This document shows positions 44,481 through 58,585 of a DNA stretch of 64,000 nucleotides, one piece after another. Every line of letters begins with the position of its first letter. Position 1 is the first letter of the stretch. The notes under the pieces were generated by a model. That model saw only the letters and a list, made by a program, of their open reading frames with translations, was not told where the DNA came from and made no database searches. The stretch is taken from assembly GCA_032173965.1 (NCBI GenBank), contig CM063299.1, positions 3,221,501 through 3,285,500 on the forward strand. The letters run 5' to 3'. The stretch comes from Sitta carolinensis (Eukaryota; Chordata; Aves; Passeriformes; Sittidae). Position numbers and translations under genes: made by a program.

Positions 44481-47204
44481 AGCAGTGCTGCAATTCTCCT
44501 ACAACAAAGGCACTAACAGGCCCCCTTGCTGCAGCACTGCTGGCTGCTCGTGGCATGGCAGCCACGGGTTCCCAGCTGGGCTTGGCAGAGCAGCCTCTGG
44601 AAAAGCTCCGTTCATTTCCTCTCACTCAGCCCAGGGTTTATCTGGAGCAGAGAGCCAAAGCTCAGACATCCAGAGGGAAAAAAAGAGATGAGTTCCAGCC
44701 TTGCAGCTGAACTGGCAGCAAGGGGCAATGCACAGTAGTGGGAGTTTCTGTAATAAGCATGGAGAAGTTGGGACTGGAGTTTTCTCATCTCTCTTTCTGA
44801 AACTTCCCTCTCTAAGCATCTTCCAGGCCAGAAAAGGATATATGAGCTGACAGCCTTGGAAGAGCTCCACCATTTGATGTTTGTATGTTTGTAGAGGAAG
44901 CACAGAAGGATTTTCAGTGACAGATGAAATCTGCAGTCCTTCTAACACACCAGCTAAAGGGATTTTGCCTCTTGAAAGCCAAACTATAAGGTTTCTATAC
45001 CAGAGATGTTTGATACCAGCAAACTGAGTGTTGTGAGAAAATTGAAGTGTCCATAGCTTTCTCCCACTGCAATCAGAATTCATGTAAAATAGCTGTTTTC
45101 CCTGTCTTGCAGAGCAATGCAGTAGTGGGACCAGCTGCTCTTTCACTTTTTTCCCTTATTTTTCAGAAGTAGCTGATACACAGCGATAGGAAACTACAGT
45201 CAGAAGTAATGTGACTTTTCTCTAAGTGTCTGTTTTGAAGAAAAGTGTTTTTCTATGTGTGGTGGGGTTTTTTCAGCACTTCAGTGTTGTTCTGAATAGC
45301 TGTTAAGATGAGAGGCTCCAATGCCATGTTGTATCAATATCACAAAATTGGGTGCTCCTGAGGGAAGGAGCCTAATTAGGATTATTATTTATTGCTATTA
45401 CAGACTTAGATTTGGCAAATCCTCTCCCAGCAAGACTGTGTTCACTCCTAGCATATGTTGTTTGGATTCATCATTTGAACTTAAAAGCTAAAAGTACTTT
45501 TTCTCTAATGCAGCTCTCCTCCAAATCTCTCCAGGAGGTGGAAGGCTCTCCCGGGGGGTTGCCTTTTTCTGTTAAGTGTTTCTCTAATGGGCTTGGAGAG
45601 AAGCAGCCCTGACACAGAGCAGAGGGAGCAGAAATCAGCCTTACAGAAGCAATATACAACTTGTTCCAAATCACCTTCTCAGCTTCCCTGTTCACCTTAT
45701 CCACTGTCTTATCTCTCACAAGGAAACCAGGCAACTCTCATGCTTGTTCCCAAAAACTGACTTAAATCATATTTTATTGCCCATAAATACAGTTAAAATA
45801 TTATTTGCAGAGAAAGCCATCCAATAAAATTCAAGTTGCTGCATTGAGTTTTCTACTATCAAATAGAGAAGCAGGCTGCTTATAAGGTGAACTTCAACTA
45901 GGACCAACTTTTTAACTGAGTAAATTGTGCGTGCTGTTCCCTAAGATACAGGCACACAAGTATCCCCAGCCTTTGGTATTGCTGAGTGATTGCTAACACA
46001 GCTCTCAGGGGCACCTGAAACACCACAAAATAAGACACCCGAGCCCTGTTTTAGGCAATTGCTGTCAAAGTTGGTGTGATCTCTCATGTCCCAGTTTAGG
46101 GAGCTCAAGAGAAATAGCAGAAAACATGGTTTTAAATGAAGGGTGAGAAAAGTGTTAGATTAATGCACCAGTAGTTAAGTCTCTGCAACAGAAAGCACTG
46201 TTTTTCTAACAGCATTTCATGCAGTTCCTAGGTGTGAGACAATAAACTCTGCACACTCATCTTAATAAGGGATCTGTCTTGGGAGTGCCAGGGATAGGCA
46301 TGGGCTGCTTTTGCAGGAGCAGTTTGAGTTTCTCTAGAAATCAGAAGAGAGAGTTCAGTTCTCAGGATCACAGGGTCATAGGAAGAATTAAAACCAGGTA
46401 TCCCAAGCCACAGACAGTGCCAGCCCAATCCCCCCTCCTGATTAGAAAGAGTAATTTTTCTCATTTCCCTCATTCACACTCACACTGGCAAGGGAGTTGA
46501 TGCTTGCAAATTTAGCTAAAAGCTTTCAGCCACATCTCCACCACACCAGTGCAGAGTCTGTTGCACACAGGTGCCAAAGAAAGCATTCTTTGAAATACAG
46601 AAGAGTTCCAGGGTGCAGCTCCCTTCCCTTTGGAGCAGAGCTCAGGTAGGGTTGTGGGAGCCCCTGGGATGCCCAGTGTCCCACAGGGCTCCCTGGGGTG
46701 GCAGCACCATTGCTGCAGAGTGAGGACTCAGCAAGGAGCTCTTTCCATCCAACCTGACCCAGGCTGCCAGCAGGGAAGCATTAGGGGCAAAATGTTTCCT
46801 TTGGCTCTTTTTCCAAAGCCTGGAATGGACACAGCCCGTTTTATCAAATTGTCTTTGGAAGAACTCAGCAGTCAGCACAGACCAAGTTCGAGAAAAGTCA
46901 GTGCAACACTTCAGGGTTTCAGTTTTACTGCGTTATGCAAAGTTTGGCAACCAAACAGCAAGTGTGAACAAACAGCCATTAACACTGCTGTTATTATTAT
47001 TATTTACTGCCCTCAAGCATCCAGTACTGCAGGGGGGAGGAATAGGCTGGCAGTTGTCCTCAGAAAACTGCAGCTTCGATTTCGTCACAGCAAAACAAGA
47101 GCTTTATCTGCACCACAGCTCCCTCCCTCCACCACAGCCACTGTGAGCTCTCAGTTTGAGGACAGCCTTGTCACTAACAGTAATTAAAGCCGTAACAAGA
47201 GGCA

Positions 47205-47235
47205 CACAGAGACACAAAGAGACACAAAGAGACAC
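47205..47235. repeat. Short 10 bp tandem repeat
   Basis: Three copies of GACACAAAGA (first copy one base different) in a row. It is too short to be a minisatellite of note. Confidence 0.85.
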
Positions 47236-47559
47236 TGCTGGGCTGTGCACGGGGCAGGGTTGAACCTGGCTCACCTCTCCTGGCAGTTGAATGTCCCTGT
47301 TTTGTGTCACAACAGGTCTGGTCAGCACATACCTGGGCAGTTACTGGGCTCAGACAAGCAGTGCCATGAGCTGGCATGGTCTGATGACTTGTGATCCCCA
47401 CTCCAGACTTTAATAGTCACGTACAACTTTGACAACCAGCAATTGCTTCACTCGGCTCCTCTCCTTTCCCTCCCCAGGCTCTCCCAGTTTGCTCCAGGGA
47501 GTTCGTGGCTCTTCTTCCCCATCAAGCTTCCCCCCCAACCCTGCTGACAAACCCATCTT

Positions 47560-47800
47560 TAAAAACTGTGTCAGCTGCGAGGATGCAGATGGTCGCATTT
47601 GCATCAAACAACTTTTAAATTATCATTCAAATTAAATTAAATTGAAAATGCAATGAGCTGTTCCTGTAGAACTCCGCGCACAAAGACGAGTTAATGAAGG
47701 TCACATTTGTAACCAGTGAGGAACATTTAAACTGTATCATGCTTGGCATGGGATGCCATTAGAATAACATGCCTTTCTAAATAAGGATGAATTACTCTGA
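47560..47800. promoter_or_regulatory. Candidate conserved non-coding element
   Basis: Contains GATGGTCGCATTTGCATCAA (an octamer-like ATTTGCAT), AACTTTTAAATTATCATTCA, a direct repeat of AAATT (AAATTAAATTAAATTG), GAGTTAATGAAGGTCACATT and GGATGCCATTAGAATAACAT. POU/homeodomain and nuclear-receptor-half-site-like motifs are close together. Confidence 0.42.
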
Positions 47801-50800
47801 AAGGCCTTGTGCAGGTTGACTGCCTGCTCCCAGAACAGCCTGGGCTTCGGGTCCTCTGTAGTTCAAAGAGAGAAGAGCTGTGCTGGGTGCAGCCCAGCAC
47901 CAGCAGAACTCGTTGGCCATGAGGGTGAGACCTCAGGCACCGAGCTGGGCCATCAGGTCCTGCCTGCTCTCCTTGCCTGGATGCAAAGCCAGGCTCACCT
48001 GGAAAGGCCTGAGGAGCTCAGCCAAGGGAGCAGATTGAAAGGTACAGTCCTCATGCCTCTGGTTGCTATTGCTGCACTTACACACACAGAACTGGGTGTC
48101 TTTTGCCTTGCTCTGTTTGCAGCCAGTGAAAAACTGCCCTGTAATGATTTGGGTGACATCTGTCATTTCACAGCTCTGTGTTGTCACCAGGATGTCACAG
48201 AAATGAGCCATGCCCAGTTCTGTGTGCTGAGATGACAAATGTAACCTGTTTGCCTCCTTGTGAGGCTTCCCAGGGACCAGCTCCTACTCTGATGCCAGGC
48301 TGGGCTCCAGTGAAACACTGGGTGAGTGCCCCGAGTCCAGCAAACACAGAGCAATAACCTGAGCAAGCCAACACAAAGCAGAAATTTGTAGTTACTCCTC
48401 TTTCTCTCTCCTTTGCATGATCCTACACCTTTATGTGCACCTGCTGCAGGCCACATCGTGTGTTTCATCTCAGGAAACGAAGCAGCATTTTGAATAGGGA
48501 AATAAATAGCAGTAGTACATCCCAAATCCTCCTTAGCAACAAAACTCTTGTGATTTTACACCGGCTCTATTCCACACTCAGGTGCTAAGTCAGATGCTGA
48601 GAGATCAGAGAAACCTGTGAAATGGAGAGTAATAATTGGCACAATTTTTGTCATCTGCAAAGGCTTAAGAGCTGTTGGTTCACTACAGCAGTAGGCTGCT
48701 GTCTCAGAGAAGAGCTAACACCTGCCATCAAATGGGGACTAAAGTGCTTTGCTTTAAATAGCTACCGAGGTTTTAGCTTTGAAGTGACTGAGTGCATCCA
48801 AAATCTTAGAAAGCAACTGTTCTAAAATCCACCCATCCCCATTTCTGCCACTGTAACAAAAGCAGTCAAGTCACAGCTGAATGCAGCTCATAATTCCTTG
48901 CAGGAAGAATCCCCAGGCTGTTTCTGAGCTGAGGACAGTGGCTAAGGGGGTTGGACCTGTCTGCAGAACACTGCTGAAAGGCAGCAATGTGCCTTTGCTT
49001 ACTCTGAGCAGAGCATTGCTCAAATGTTTTTCCTAAAAGCTCAGAACAGTTGTAAATCTGAGGAAAACCCTTCTGATCCCTGTGGATGATGGTCTAATTT
49101 GTTATCAGCACAGCTGAGAACAAAATCTGGACCTGAGCGTTCTACTCGAAACGAGCTTTTGTGTGATGACATCTGAGAAATTGCAACAACTGGAATTAAA
49201 CTATTTTACATAATCCATTCATAAGACAGAGCTCATAAATAATAGTAGGAAAACAAAATGTCAAGCCAAACTGATTAAAAAAACGCTTGAAAGCTGCCTT
49301 ACAAATGAGTGGCACAATAGCAGCTCAGCAGTGAATGGTGATTTACTCTCTGCTTTGTAAACCAATTTATTTATCAATAGCTGAAGTTCAAAGATTATGC
49401 AAAAGTAACAAAGTCAAAGATATTTGACTAGGAGGAATGTGTCACACTGCTGCCTATATGGATTCAAGAAAGGAATTTAAGGCTTTGTCTTCTTCCTGAT
49501 AACTGCAGAACAACTCTGTCTAAAGCCACAGCTTCCCTCTGGGCATGGGAGCAGACTTCCAGCTCCAGTTTCTGTGCCTCCTCTTCACCAGCTCTGGGGA
49601 GTTAAATGGTCCTGACCAAGGAGGTCACAGTCTTCTGCTGCCTTTTGTCTCTGCTAACTGCTGGGCTACCTGACCAGCCTGTGCTCAGGCACAGCTCAGT
49701 TCCTGACCCTGGCAAACTCAGTGATGTTTCAGAAGAAATGGAGACTGAGGCTGGCCACTGAGTTCTGCAAGGAGGAGCCTTTACACTCACAGTTCATTTT
49801 TTCCTCAGAATCTCCATGGGAAGGGAATTTTCCCTCTTTAGATGTTCCCTTAAAAACTGCTGATGCAGAAGCCATCAAATGCATTAGAAGTCCATTAAGT
49901 CTGTAAGGCTGCAGTTTGTTTTCCTGTGTTGTCTGAAGAATCTGGAAGGCCACGGGCTGTCTGTTGCCTGTGGCAGATTATCCTGTGCTGGCTGTGTGCT
50001 CTGGCTGCAATACCCTGTGTGCAGTGGGGATGTGTGGCTTCAAGAGATGAGAGGATACAAGGCCCTTTCAATCTGCCTGTGCCTTTGAACTGTGTCACAC
50101 AAAAATGACAGCAGTGGGAGACACAGCAAATGAAGCCCAAGAAGTTTGGCCCAAAATAACCACATCATTTTGCATCAAACAATTCTGTCTGAGATATTTG
50201 CTCTTTAGTCAGTTTTGAACTGCACATTCATCACTAATAACTGCATCAACAGGTGACACTGCTCAAATTTTAGCTAGATCTTCATAAAAGTAAGCTGAAG
50301 ATGATGGTACTGAAAAAGCCACGTAGGATAAATGTCCTGGAGCATTTAAGAAACTTGTATTAATTCATCAATTCTAACTTACATGCAAAGGATAATTTCA
50401 GGTAACACCATGAAATAGCTACTTCTAAGATAAAGCAAGGCACAATAATTCTGTGCAACCCAGGACGATCAGGGGATTTAGGCAGGGCAGGCTGACTGGG
50501 ACACAGGATTATTCTTTGCAAACTGATGTCAAGCCAAGCAGGGAGCTTCAGCCAAAGCTTGTTCCAACAAGTGACGTGCAGTGATTTTGATGAATCCTCA
50601 GGACACCCTGTTAAGAGCTGGTGATGTTAGATAAACATGCAGCATCTTGGAATCTTGCAGAGAGCAGGGATACACCTGGTACAGCACAGAGGTCAGAGCT
50701 GAGAGTGTGAGACGCTTGTCTGGTTTGTTGCAGCCTCCTGGGAAATTTGTTTGGGTTTGGTTAACTTGACTTTAAAATGCAGGCGTCCTACGGAAGGAAA

Positions 50801-52489
50801 CTTCCCTGAATGACAAGTCTGATGTAGTTAAACAAAACCAGTTTTGAAATGCAGAACTCCAAACGTGATTAAAATGCAGGTTTTCCAATGTATATTTCAT
50901 CAAGGCTAACCATGAACAATCCTTTTTAAGTATTTCCTTTGATGGCTGGCTGTTTATTTGGATTCAGTGAATGCAAGTTTGGTGAAAGAGGGTGTCAAAC
51001 AGGTCAAGAGGCGAGACGGACGCTGTGCCCTGGAAATTCAAGCCTTTATTATCTGGTCTCCATGGGATTTCCTTTCCTACATGGAAAAATGTGTGGTAAT
51101 GCCATAGCAACAACAAAGGAACAAACATAGCAGGACATGTCTCTGCTGTTTAAGGCTTAGTAGACTGGATTTTGTAAATGACTGCATTTCCAGAACAGTT
51201 ATTTTGCTTAGAATAATATAAACAATGAGAAGCTGAACTAAAGGCACAAGAAATAAGGATGAACAGCTTTCCATCTTCTCCTCGAGGATTTTGTCTGTAA
51301 GGCAAAAGGAGCCTTATAAATATTAAGGACGAGTTGAAAAATCCTCATTTTAATTTTAAACTGATTCCTCTTCCTCATCTCATACCACACTTATAAAGGA
51401 ATCATCCTTAAGCCCCATGATAAACTCCTCACCCTGTGTGGGTAAGCACAGATGCAGAATTCTGCAGTATTCTCTGCCAGCCAGTTCCCAGAGACAAATT
51501 CTGCTGCCTGCTTGTTAGGCACAGGGGCTTTGCTGAAGGATTCAGGGGTTAAATGGCCCCTGGGGAACCGGGATGTCTGTGGAGATTCACAAAATGGGAA
51601 GAGAGAGCTGCACTGTAAGGCTGGGCAGCTCCTGGTGTGGAGGTCCTGCTCCCAGATGGTCCTGCTCCCTTGTCCTGGGTGCCAGCAGGACACAGAGCAA
51701 GGCATAATCCACTTTTTTCCCCTATGGATTTGCTCTAGGATGCCACAGGAATGCATAGCTCACCACCAGCTCTCTTAAAGCCACTTGCAAACAGTAGATC
51801 AACATGATTTATCCAAATCACTTTATAATCACGACACTGATCTGTCAGTCAGCAGCCCCAGAGGAAAGTTTTTGCAGCCCTCCTAGACCCTTTCAGATCC
51901 TTGACATGAAATGCAAAGCTCTCTGAGCTGCCTCCTGACCGTTCCTGTGACCTTCCTCTCACAAGCCATTATTCTGCACTCAGACAGCAGAGCCCATCAG
52001 CAGCTGTCATGGAAGGGGTCTCAGCAAAAAACTCACAGCCTGGCTGTCGTATTTCAAACCAGCTCTTTATCAGAGGAGACCAAAATCACACCAAGAGAAG
52101 ATCTAAGGAGGTGTGTGTCAGAAGGAAAAAAAAACCCTCCAGTTTTCAGGAGGAGTGGGTAACTATAACCACCTTTCATGGTTACCCTGTTTTTGCTGGA
52201 GTAGATCTAAGGTTGCAGTGCCTTCATTTGCAAATCTGCTTTCCATACCCATCACAGCCTCTCAAAAACTGCACCTCTGACCTCAGCCTCTGCCCACTTA
52301 CCCACTAATCCTGCCTCTGATTTCACTAGGACTGTCTTTAAAAGGAGTAGCCAAAGCTGGGCAGTCTCCAGAGCCCATCAACAAACCTAAGAGGGAGAGG
52401 TCCCAACATACTTCAGTAATGAACATGAGCACATGACTGGCAAACACACTGACAGAGCTTCTTCCAAAAATCACCTTCATAAATAAGAG
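47801..52489. other. No gene seen
   Basis: AT-leaning DNA with another motif-dense patch at about 49190-49450. No open frame above about 142 codons and none with a domain. No element family is recognised. Confidence 0.45.
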
Positions 52490-52760
52490 CTGCCCTAATT
52501 ATATGAATTCTCTACTAGTTCAATGCATGCAGAAATCATTTCAGTAGGCATAAAGAGACGCATCATGAGATTAACACTTAAACAGATTGGAAACATCTGG
52601 CTTTGGAAAGTGGATTGGTAAGACAGCAGCTTTTGCAGGGCTTTGCAGGGTTATTTTCCCCTTTGGATTAATCTGCTCGACTACAGAATAAGTATTTTTC
52701 TGACCTGCCAGCAGAGACAATATTAATAGTTTCCAATTCTTTAGTCAGCAGAACAGTAAG
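52490..52760. promoter_or_regulatory. Candidate conserved non-coding element
   Basis: Contains CCTAATTATATGAATTC, TTCAATGCATGCAGAAATCA, ATCATGAGATTAACACTTAA, GGAAACATCTGGCTTTGG (E-box CATCTG) and ATTAATAGTTTCCAATTC. AT-rich, unique, non-coding. Confidence 0.35.
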
Positions 52761-53079
52761 GTGAATGCATGCTTGGGATTGGATAGAGGGGAGTCTTTAT
52801 GATCCTCCAGCATCCCTTTAAATTCTCCTTCTGTCACTTGCAACAAAACAGGCACTTTTTGGTATGGAAAACACATGGCACACAAAGAAAAAGGAAAAAT
52901 AAGCCTGCCACCTTTAAAGGGAGAACTGCATTCAGATTTATGGGGTTGTAGCTAACGAACAGAATAACAGCTGATATCTTTTTATGGGTGATTGGGAAAA
53001 AGAAAATGTATTTCATATACCATTATGTACTATTACACAATGGTTAGTCATCTCAAAGAGGTATTAGATGGACTTTTTT

Positions 53080-53380
53080 TTTCATTAAAATGCCATTAAC
53101 AAGTGAAATGTGTGGGAGGAGCCATTGGCTTGGTAGTGGTAAATGACCTGATCACAGGTGAGTAATAACAATTGTGCATCAGCAATGATCAGTGCCAACT
53201 TGACAGATAGCTCAGCTTTGACCAGTAATATTTAGCATCAAACCTCATTTCTATGCACCCTGCTTCCTGCCTTCTATCTTTATCACCCAGTGCATTTTCT
53301 TTTCTGAGAGCAGGCTGATTGCTACTAATCTTCCAGCCTGTAACCTAATGCTCTCTCTTTAAATGAAGTCCCCATATTGT
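53080..53380. promoter_or_regulatory. Candidate conserved non-coding element
   Basis: Contains TTAAAATGCCATTAACAAGT, GGAGGAGCCATTGGCTTGG, TGACCTGATCACAGGTGAGT (E-box CAGGTG), AATAACAATTGTGCATCAGC (SOX-like ACAAT) and TTCTATCTTTATCACC (GATA-like). Dense, diverse motifs with no coding potential. Confidence 0.42.
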
Positions 53381-56300
53381 TGATAAAGAGTCATTGTGTT
53401 CGCTTATCTCCCTCCTCTCCAGAAGTGATAGCAGTAAATCTGACTTCTCAATTAACCTGTGCTGAATTAGAATCTTTATGATCAAATTGGTTGATGTCAG
53501 TTTTGGTTTTTGTTTTTGTGTTTTTTTAAATCTGGACTGCTTGAAACTCAGTGGGAATTAGGATTTGTGTATCTCACCAGAGCCTCTTTCTGTGTGTCAG
53601 ATTGCTGTGGTGTACACAGATGAGAAGCCATTTTCCTGTCATTCTTACAAATTGCTTCTCTTCCTGAAATTTTCGAAGGAGGAATGAACATGGCATTGTG
53701 TTGCAGGGAAAGCAGCAGAAATGAGATCATTTACACCATGGAAAAATAATGGATGTTCCACAGATGTAGCAAGCGAAGGCGAGAGAGTATGGCATAGATC
53801 TGTCTGTGAGACAGGAGCCAGACCCTCTACAAATTCATTACAATTATTATTTTAAATGTGTTTTTCTGGGATGCAATATTATACACTGGCATGTGAGAAG
53901 GAAGACATTCAAAACTCAGTTTATTTACATCATCTATATATTTTCCAAACCGTTCTTTTAGGATTAAAATAATCTGTGGCTCACAGATGCCACATCCCAT
54001 ATGGGAATCTCATCAAAGGTTGGGGGAAAAATTGAATGAGTCAAGAGAGGCAAGAATTTCCAACCAAGCCAGGAGAAGAGGCTCGTGGGCTGCTGGGCTG
54101 GGAGCACATCCAGCCCTCCAGCCTTGACACAGCACCATCAGCCTGGGCTTTCCTTGCTCTGCTCCACAGAGCAGGATCTCTGGTGCAGGGATCTTCTGTC
54201 CTGCTCTAGAAAGCCTGGTGTTAAACACGGCCTTCCCTGAGTGTCTTAAAGTAGGGCTTAACCTGGCTTGCTCAAATTCCTTAGCATTTGACATAGATAA
54301 ACCAAGGTTAATTACAGAATGTTTAATTAGAGACTGTATCTAAGATCATAAAAACGTCTCTTACTTTAAAAAGCACGTAAATCTCATTAAAATATGGATA
54401 TCTAAGAAAAGAGATTTAATGGCTAAATGGAAGCCTTGTCATTACTGCTTCATTTCCTTGCTGCTGTTTGAGTTTTGATGGGAAGGGCACTGGCAGATGA
54501 TCCTACTCTGATTAATACAGTTCCGTTGAAGATTTCACCTATAATTATCCCCTGTAGGAACACAAGGACCTGGCCAGGTTTAAATCAGCATGCCTCAGAT
54601 ATCTCCTTTATTCACCACGTAGATACTTCAAATATTTCTCTTGTTCAAACAGGGATGTGTAGCTGTATTTCTTTTAGACTCTGTTTATCTGGCACAAGAA
54701 AGCCTGCACTGACACACAGAGAGGATGGTACAAATCAAATTTTCCATCTCTCCACTACAGATTAAAGCACAAACCAAAACTAATGCCATAAAATAAAAAC
54801 TGGCACAATGCAAAAGTTGTGCCAGAGTACCCACTTGCACTGACTCCCATGAGCAAGATGTGCTGTAAAACTCCATCTCAAAACTGCAGACTTTTCCTAG
54901 GAATACTCCTTTGCCCAAGGTTTCAACAAATGCCTTTTCTCTTTCCATCCAATATTTACATTGTTCTTGTTAGATTCTGTTTAAATTCCCATTATTTCAG
55001 GACCAGCTTGTAATGCTTGTGCAGTATTTCAAAGCACCTCCCAGTTAAAAGACATTAAGGTAATCTATGATACTATAAATAAGAGGCTTTTTTAAGGAAG
55101 TCCTTGAGTCATTTTGCTGTAATGACAGCAGGGCTCATTAAACAGCTGCATCTCCTGCCCAGACTGGGGATGTCTGCAGTGCCTGCAGTTTGTGACAGCC
55201 CCTAACGTGACCCTGGGAACACAGCAGGAACAGAGCCGGGGGATGTAAATTGGATTGCAAAAGGAGCAAAGTGTCAAAGAGCAGCCCGGGCAGTGCCTGG
55301 GGCTCTCCTCCTGCCTCAGCTCCTGTCCACCTCCTGTGCTCAGCAGGGTGACATTGTCCTGGGCACTGCAGCCACCAGCATGTCGCAGAAATGCCACAGC
55401 TGTTTTGTCCAGAGTCTCCCAAGCAGTGCTGGTGTGACATCACCCTTCACAGGGGCTCCTTTAGCTCTGTTATTTCAGCTGTGCTGCTTTGGGGGATTTA
55501 TCTCACCTGGGTGTCAGGAGCAGGGAGATCAGACTTGCTTTGAAGGGCCCTTTCCTCCTCCTGCTGGGGATGCTCACAGCTGAGAGAGCCCCTCTGAGCC
55601 CTTGATCAAGCTGCTGAAAGTTCAACTCTTTCTGCTACAGAAGCAAAACACTCTAGTGAATACATCTAGGCACTCTGGGGTTTGATTAGAACTTTGTAAT
55701 TCACCACTGGACAATCTGGAGTGTGAATTTGTCTGTAAGTAATTTCACAAGGTCCAAGGGGTTATGTCCTCTATGAGTCGCTGAACACAGGTGAACTTTT
55801 ATAAAATACTGTTCTGTCGGCCTTTCACTGTGTGTGTATAGAATACCAAGCTTCCAGGCTGCTGAATTAAAGCTGTAAATTTGAGCTGTCAAAGCCAAAA
55901 GATGTTGGAGCAGGCAGCAGGTACCTTTATGACATTTCCTTATTACAAGCACTGAGATGCAATTGTTCATGGAGGGCATTAAATCAAATTGTGGACGGAA
56001 GCTGTGACAGAACCCCCCAGGTTCCTGCCTTCCTGCAGGCACTGCAAAGTACTCACAATTAACCTGCCTGGCTGGAGAGCTGCAGAGGGGACATGCTTTT
56101 CTTTTTGGATGGATTTTGCCGTCCCAAATGTAACTGTGCATTGTCACACAGACCAGTTGCAATTACCTTAATGAACTAAAGCCTGTGGAGCAGCTATTCC
56201 ATCAGGCCTTTGGGACAGCATCTGCTGCACTGCCCTGCTGGCAGTGGTGCTCCACTGAGCTGCATCCTCCACAAATGGCATCAGGCTGGGAGGAGCAGCC

Positions 56301-58585
56301 ACTTTGGCCAGAGCCACAGGAGAAAGACTGGATTGATAAAATTAATGATGCTAGAAGGGTACTCCTGTGCTGAGCAGGTTATTTGGCTGCTGGTTGTATC
56401 TTACACGACCTGCAGTAGATCAGCAGGTGCAGTAACTCTGACAGGAGCTCACCTGTCTGCACTGAGTGAAAAAGTTTGGGGTGGACACATCCCTGGGGAC
56501 AGCAGAGGTAAACGTGAGCTGCCAGACCCATTCAGCCAGGCCATGGCTTCCCATCAGAGCAGTTTACTCGGCCTTTGTTGTTAATTGTTTCACTCATTGC
56601 TTCTTTGTAGTCCATCCAATTTAATTCTGTCCGTGGATGCAGTAATTACACATTCCTGTTTTTATGAAGGGCTAATAGACCACCTAAGGCTTTGTGTAAA
56701 TTAGTTAATGTTTCCTCCTGCAACGCTGCTGTTTGTCCTGTGTTGTGCTGGCAGGTGCAAAACGTTCCCTGCAAAAGCATATGGAGAATCACTGAAGTAC
56801 AGCAAATGCTTATGGGTTTTCCAAGGACAGGGTTAAAGGATCATGTTCTTTATGATATATATGAGCACAGGGCTTATTTTATATTTCTTCTGTAGCCTGG
56901 AATGCCTTAAAATTGCTGCTGAGAAAGCAGATGCCTCAGAGGAAAAATACTCTCACAACGGACATGGAGGCAAAATAATAATTTCAGGAGGTGCTTAAGC
57001 CAAATGGGAATGGTGACAGTGAGCAAACAGCCTGAAAGGAGCAGGGAACATTGTCTGGTCTGCACTGAAACACAAACTTGTGGAGCAAAGTTTTTAGGCT
57101 GGCTGCATAAAAATTAAGGATTCTGTAGGGAAAGATAAACTAGTGTTGTCAGATATTAATCTGCTAGAGAATTGTGGCACTTTGTAGATATCTGGGGCTA
57201 AAACCTGGCCTAATGAGGTCGGTGGCAACGTTTCTGTTGACTCAGTACGTGCAGGATTTCATTATAATTCTTTAACTGTTTTTATTTCCTGTAAATAATC
57301 CTGCCTAGAGCTGAGGAACATTTTTAAGTGAGGGTTTATTGCTCAGTGCTTAACTATAATACATTAATAAATCAGTAGCCAAACTAAATATCTACTGGGT
57401 TTTGATTATATTTCAGCCTTCTCATTTATTTCTGGCCTTCCTCTTTCTCATGTTATACTGAAAACAAGCCCCAAATCCACATTTTCTGGCACTTGTGAGA
57501 CGCCCATAAGAAGGGTAACAGATACTCAGTTCTCCACCAAGCAATCCCTGCCGTGTGCTCAGGCAGTGGTGGAGGCAAAAGCACAGCATTTGTTCAGCTT
57601 TGGTTCCCTTCCCTTTCTGCTGATCCCATGAAATTGAAAAAGCAAGGGGAAAAATATCAAAAGATCCATCACATTTTCTCCAGTTTAAAGTACTAACTAT
57701 CATGTTATGCAAAAGCTTGAGGTAAGCCTCAAAGCTGGATCTCTTACATGGCAATTTCCTTGAAGAGTTGTTGGCTCACATCTTTGTAAGGGTTTCTTCT
57801 ACACACAAGTATTTTATTGCATCTGTTTATCCCAGTAACCTGGAATTCATTTATCTGACAAAGATATTTCCAAGGCTGAGCTTCCAAACACACAGAGACA
57901 AAATATGACACATCTGCTTTTAGTTTGTCCTTTCTGTGGCTAATTTAAAAATGAACACCAAGGGAAATACGTGTCAGGCACAGAGGATTCACCTCATTAC
58001 TAGCAAACTTCCAACTCAGAACAGAAAATAAAATCTGAAATAAAGACTTCAAATGCCACACTGCAAACTTCTAGATGGCAACAGCTGTGCCAAACCACAG
58101 AATTAATATGGCTCTGATGGAGTGGAGGAAGGATTGCAATCAGCTTCTAGGCAGCTTCTTGGGTACTAAAAAGCAGGCAGAGATTTAGATCAGCTGGTGA
58201 AAAATCCTTTAAATCTCCCAACTTGTTCCCACATCCCTTGCACAGTGATCAGATACAGCAGCTGGGGCCTCGTGTCCTCCCCTGAACAGGGTATCTGAGC
58301 AAGCAGCAATGTCTTAGTCTGGGAGCTCAATGCATTTGGAGTCTAAAATGGATGTGGGGCCTCTTTCTGCCTTCGTCAGACAAAACCCTAATGGAAGTGG
58401 GACAAGAACAAGAGCTGGGACATGGGGATGTTATTTCTGAGAGGGAAAATGAGTGAAAGGAATGGAAACTTTTGGCCCTGGATGGTTGATGTGTGCACTT
58501 AGGGTTCATCATTTGCCCTGCCTAGATGCACATCACTCCTGGCAGAACAAATGAGTATTTTCCTGATTAATCAGGAGCCCTCAGG
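53381..58585. other. No gene seen
   Basis: AT-rich DNA with a further TAAT-rich patch at about 56580-56700. A 153-codon minus frame (55701-56162) has no recognisable domain. A moderately G+C-rich spot at about 55140-55440 has too few CpG for an island. Confidence 0.45.

Noticed and set aside
44622..45146. 174-codon minus frame
   Set aside because: No recognisable family, no CpG or exon signals; compatible with chance in DNA of this composition.
46630..47187. 185-codon plus frame
   Set aside because: No domain and no codon-like composition; includes an ATTATTATT run read as poly-Ile.
55701..56162. 153-codon minus frame with scattered Cys and His
   Set aside because: Looked briefly like a zinc-binding segment, but spacing fits no known finger and there is no splice context.
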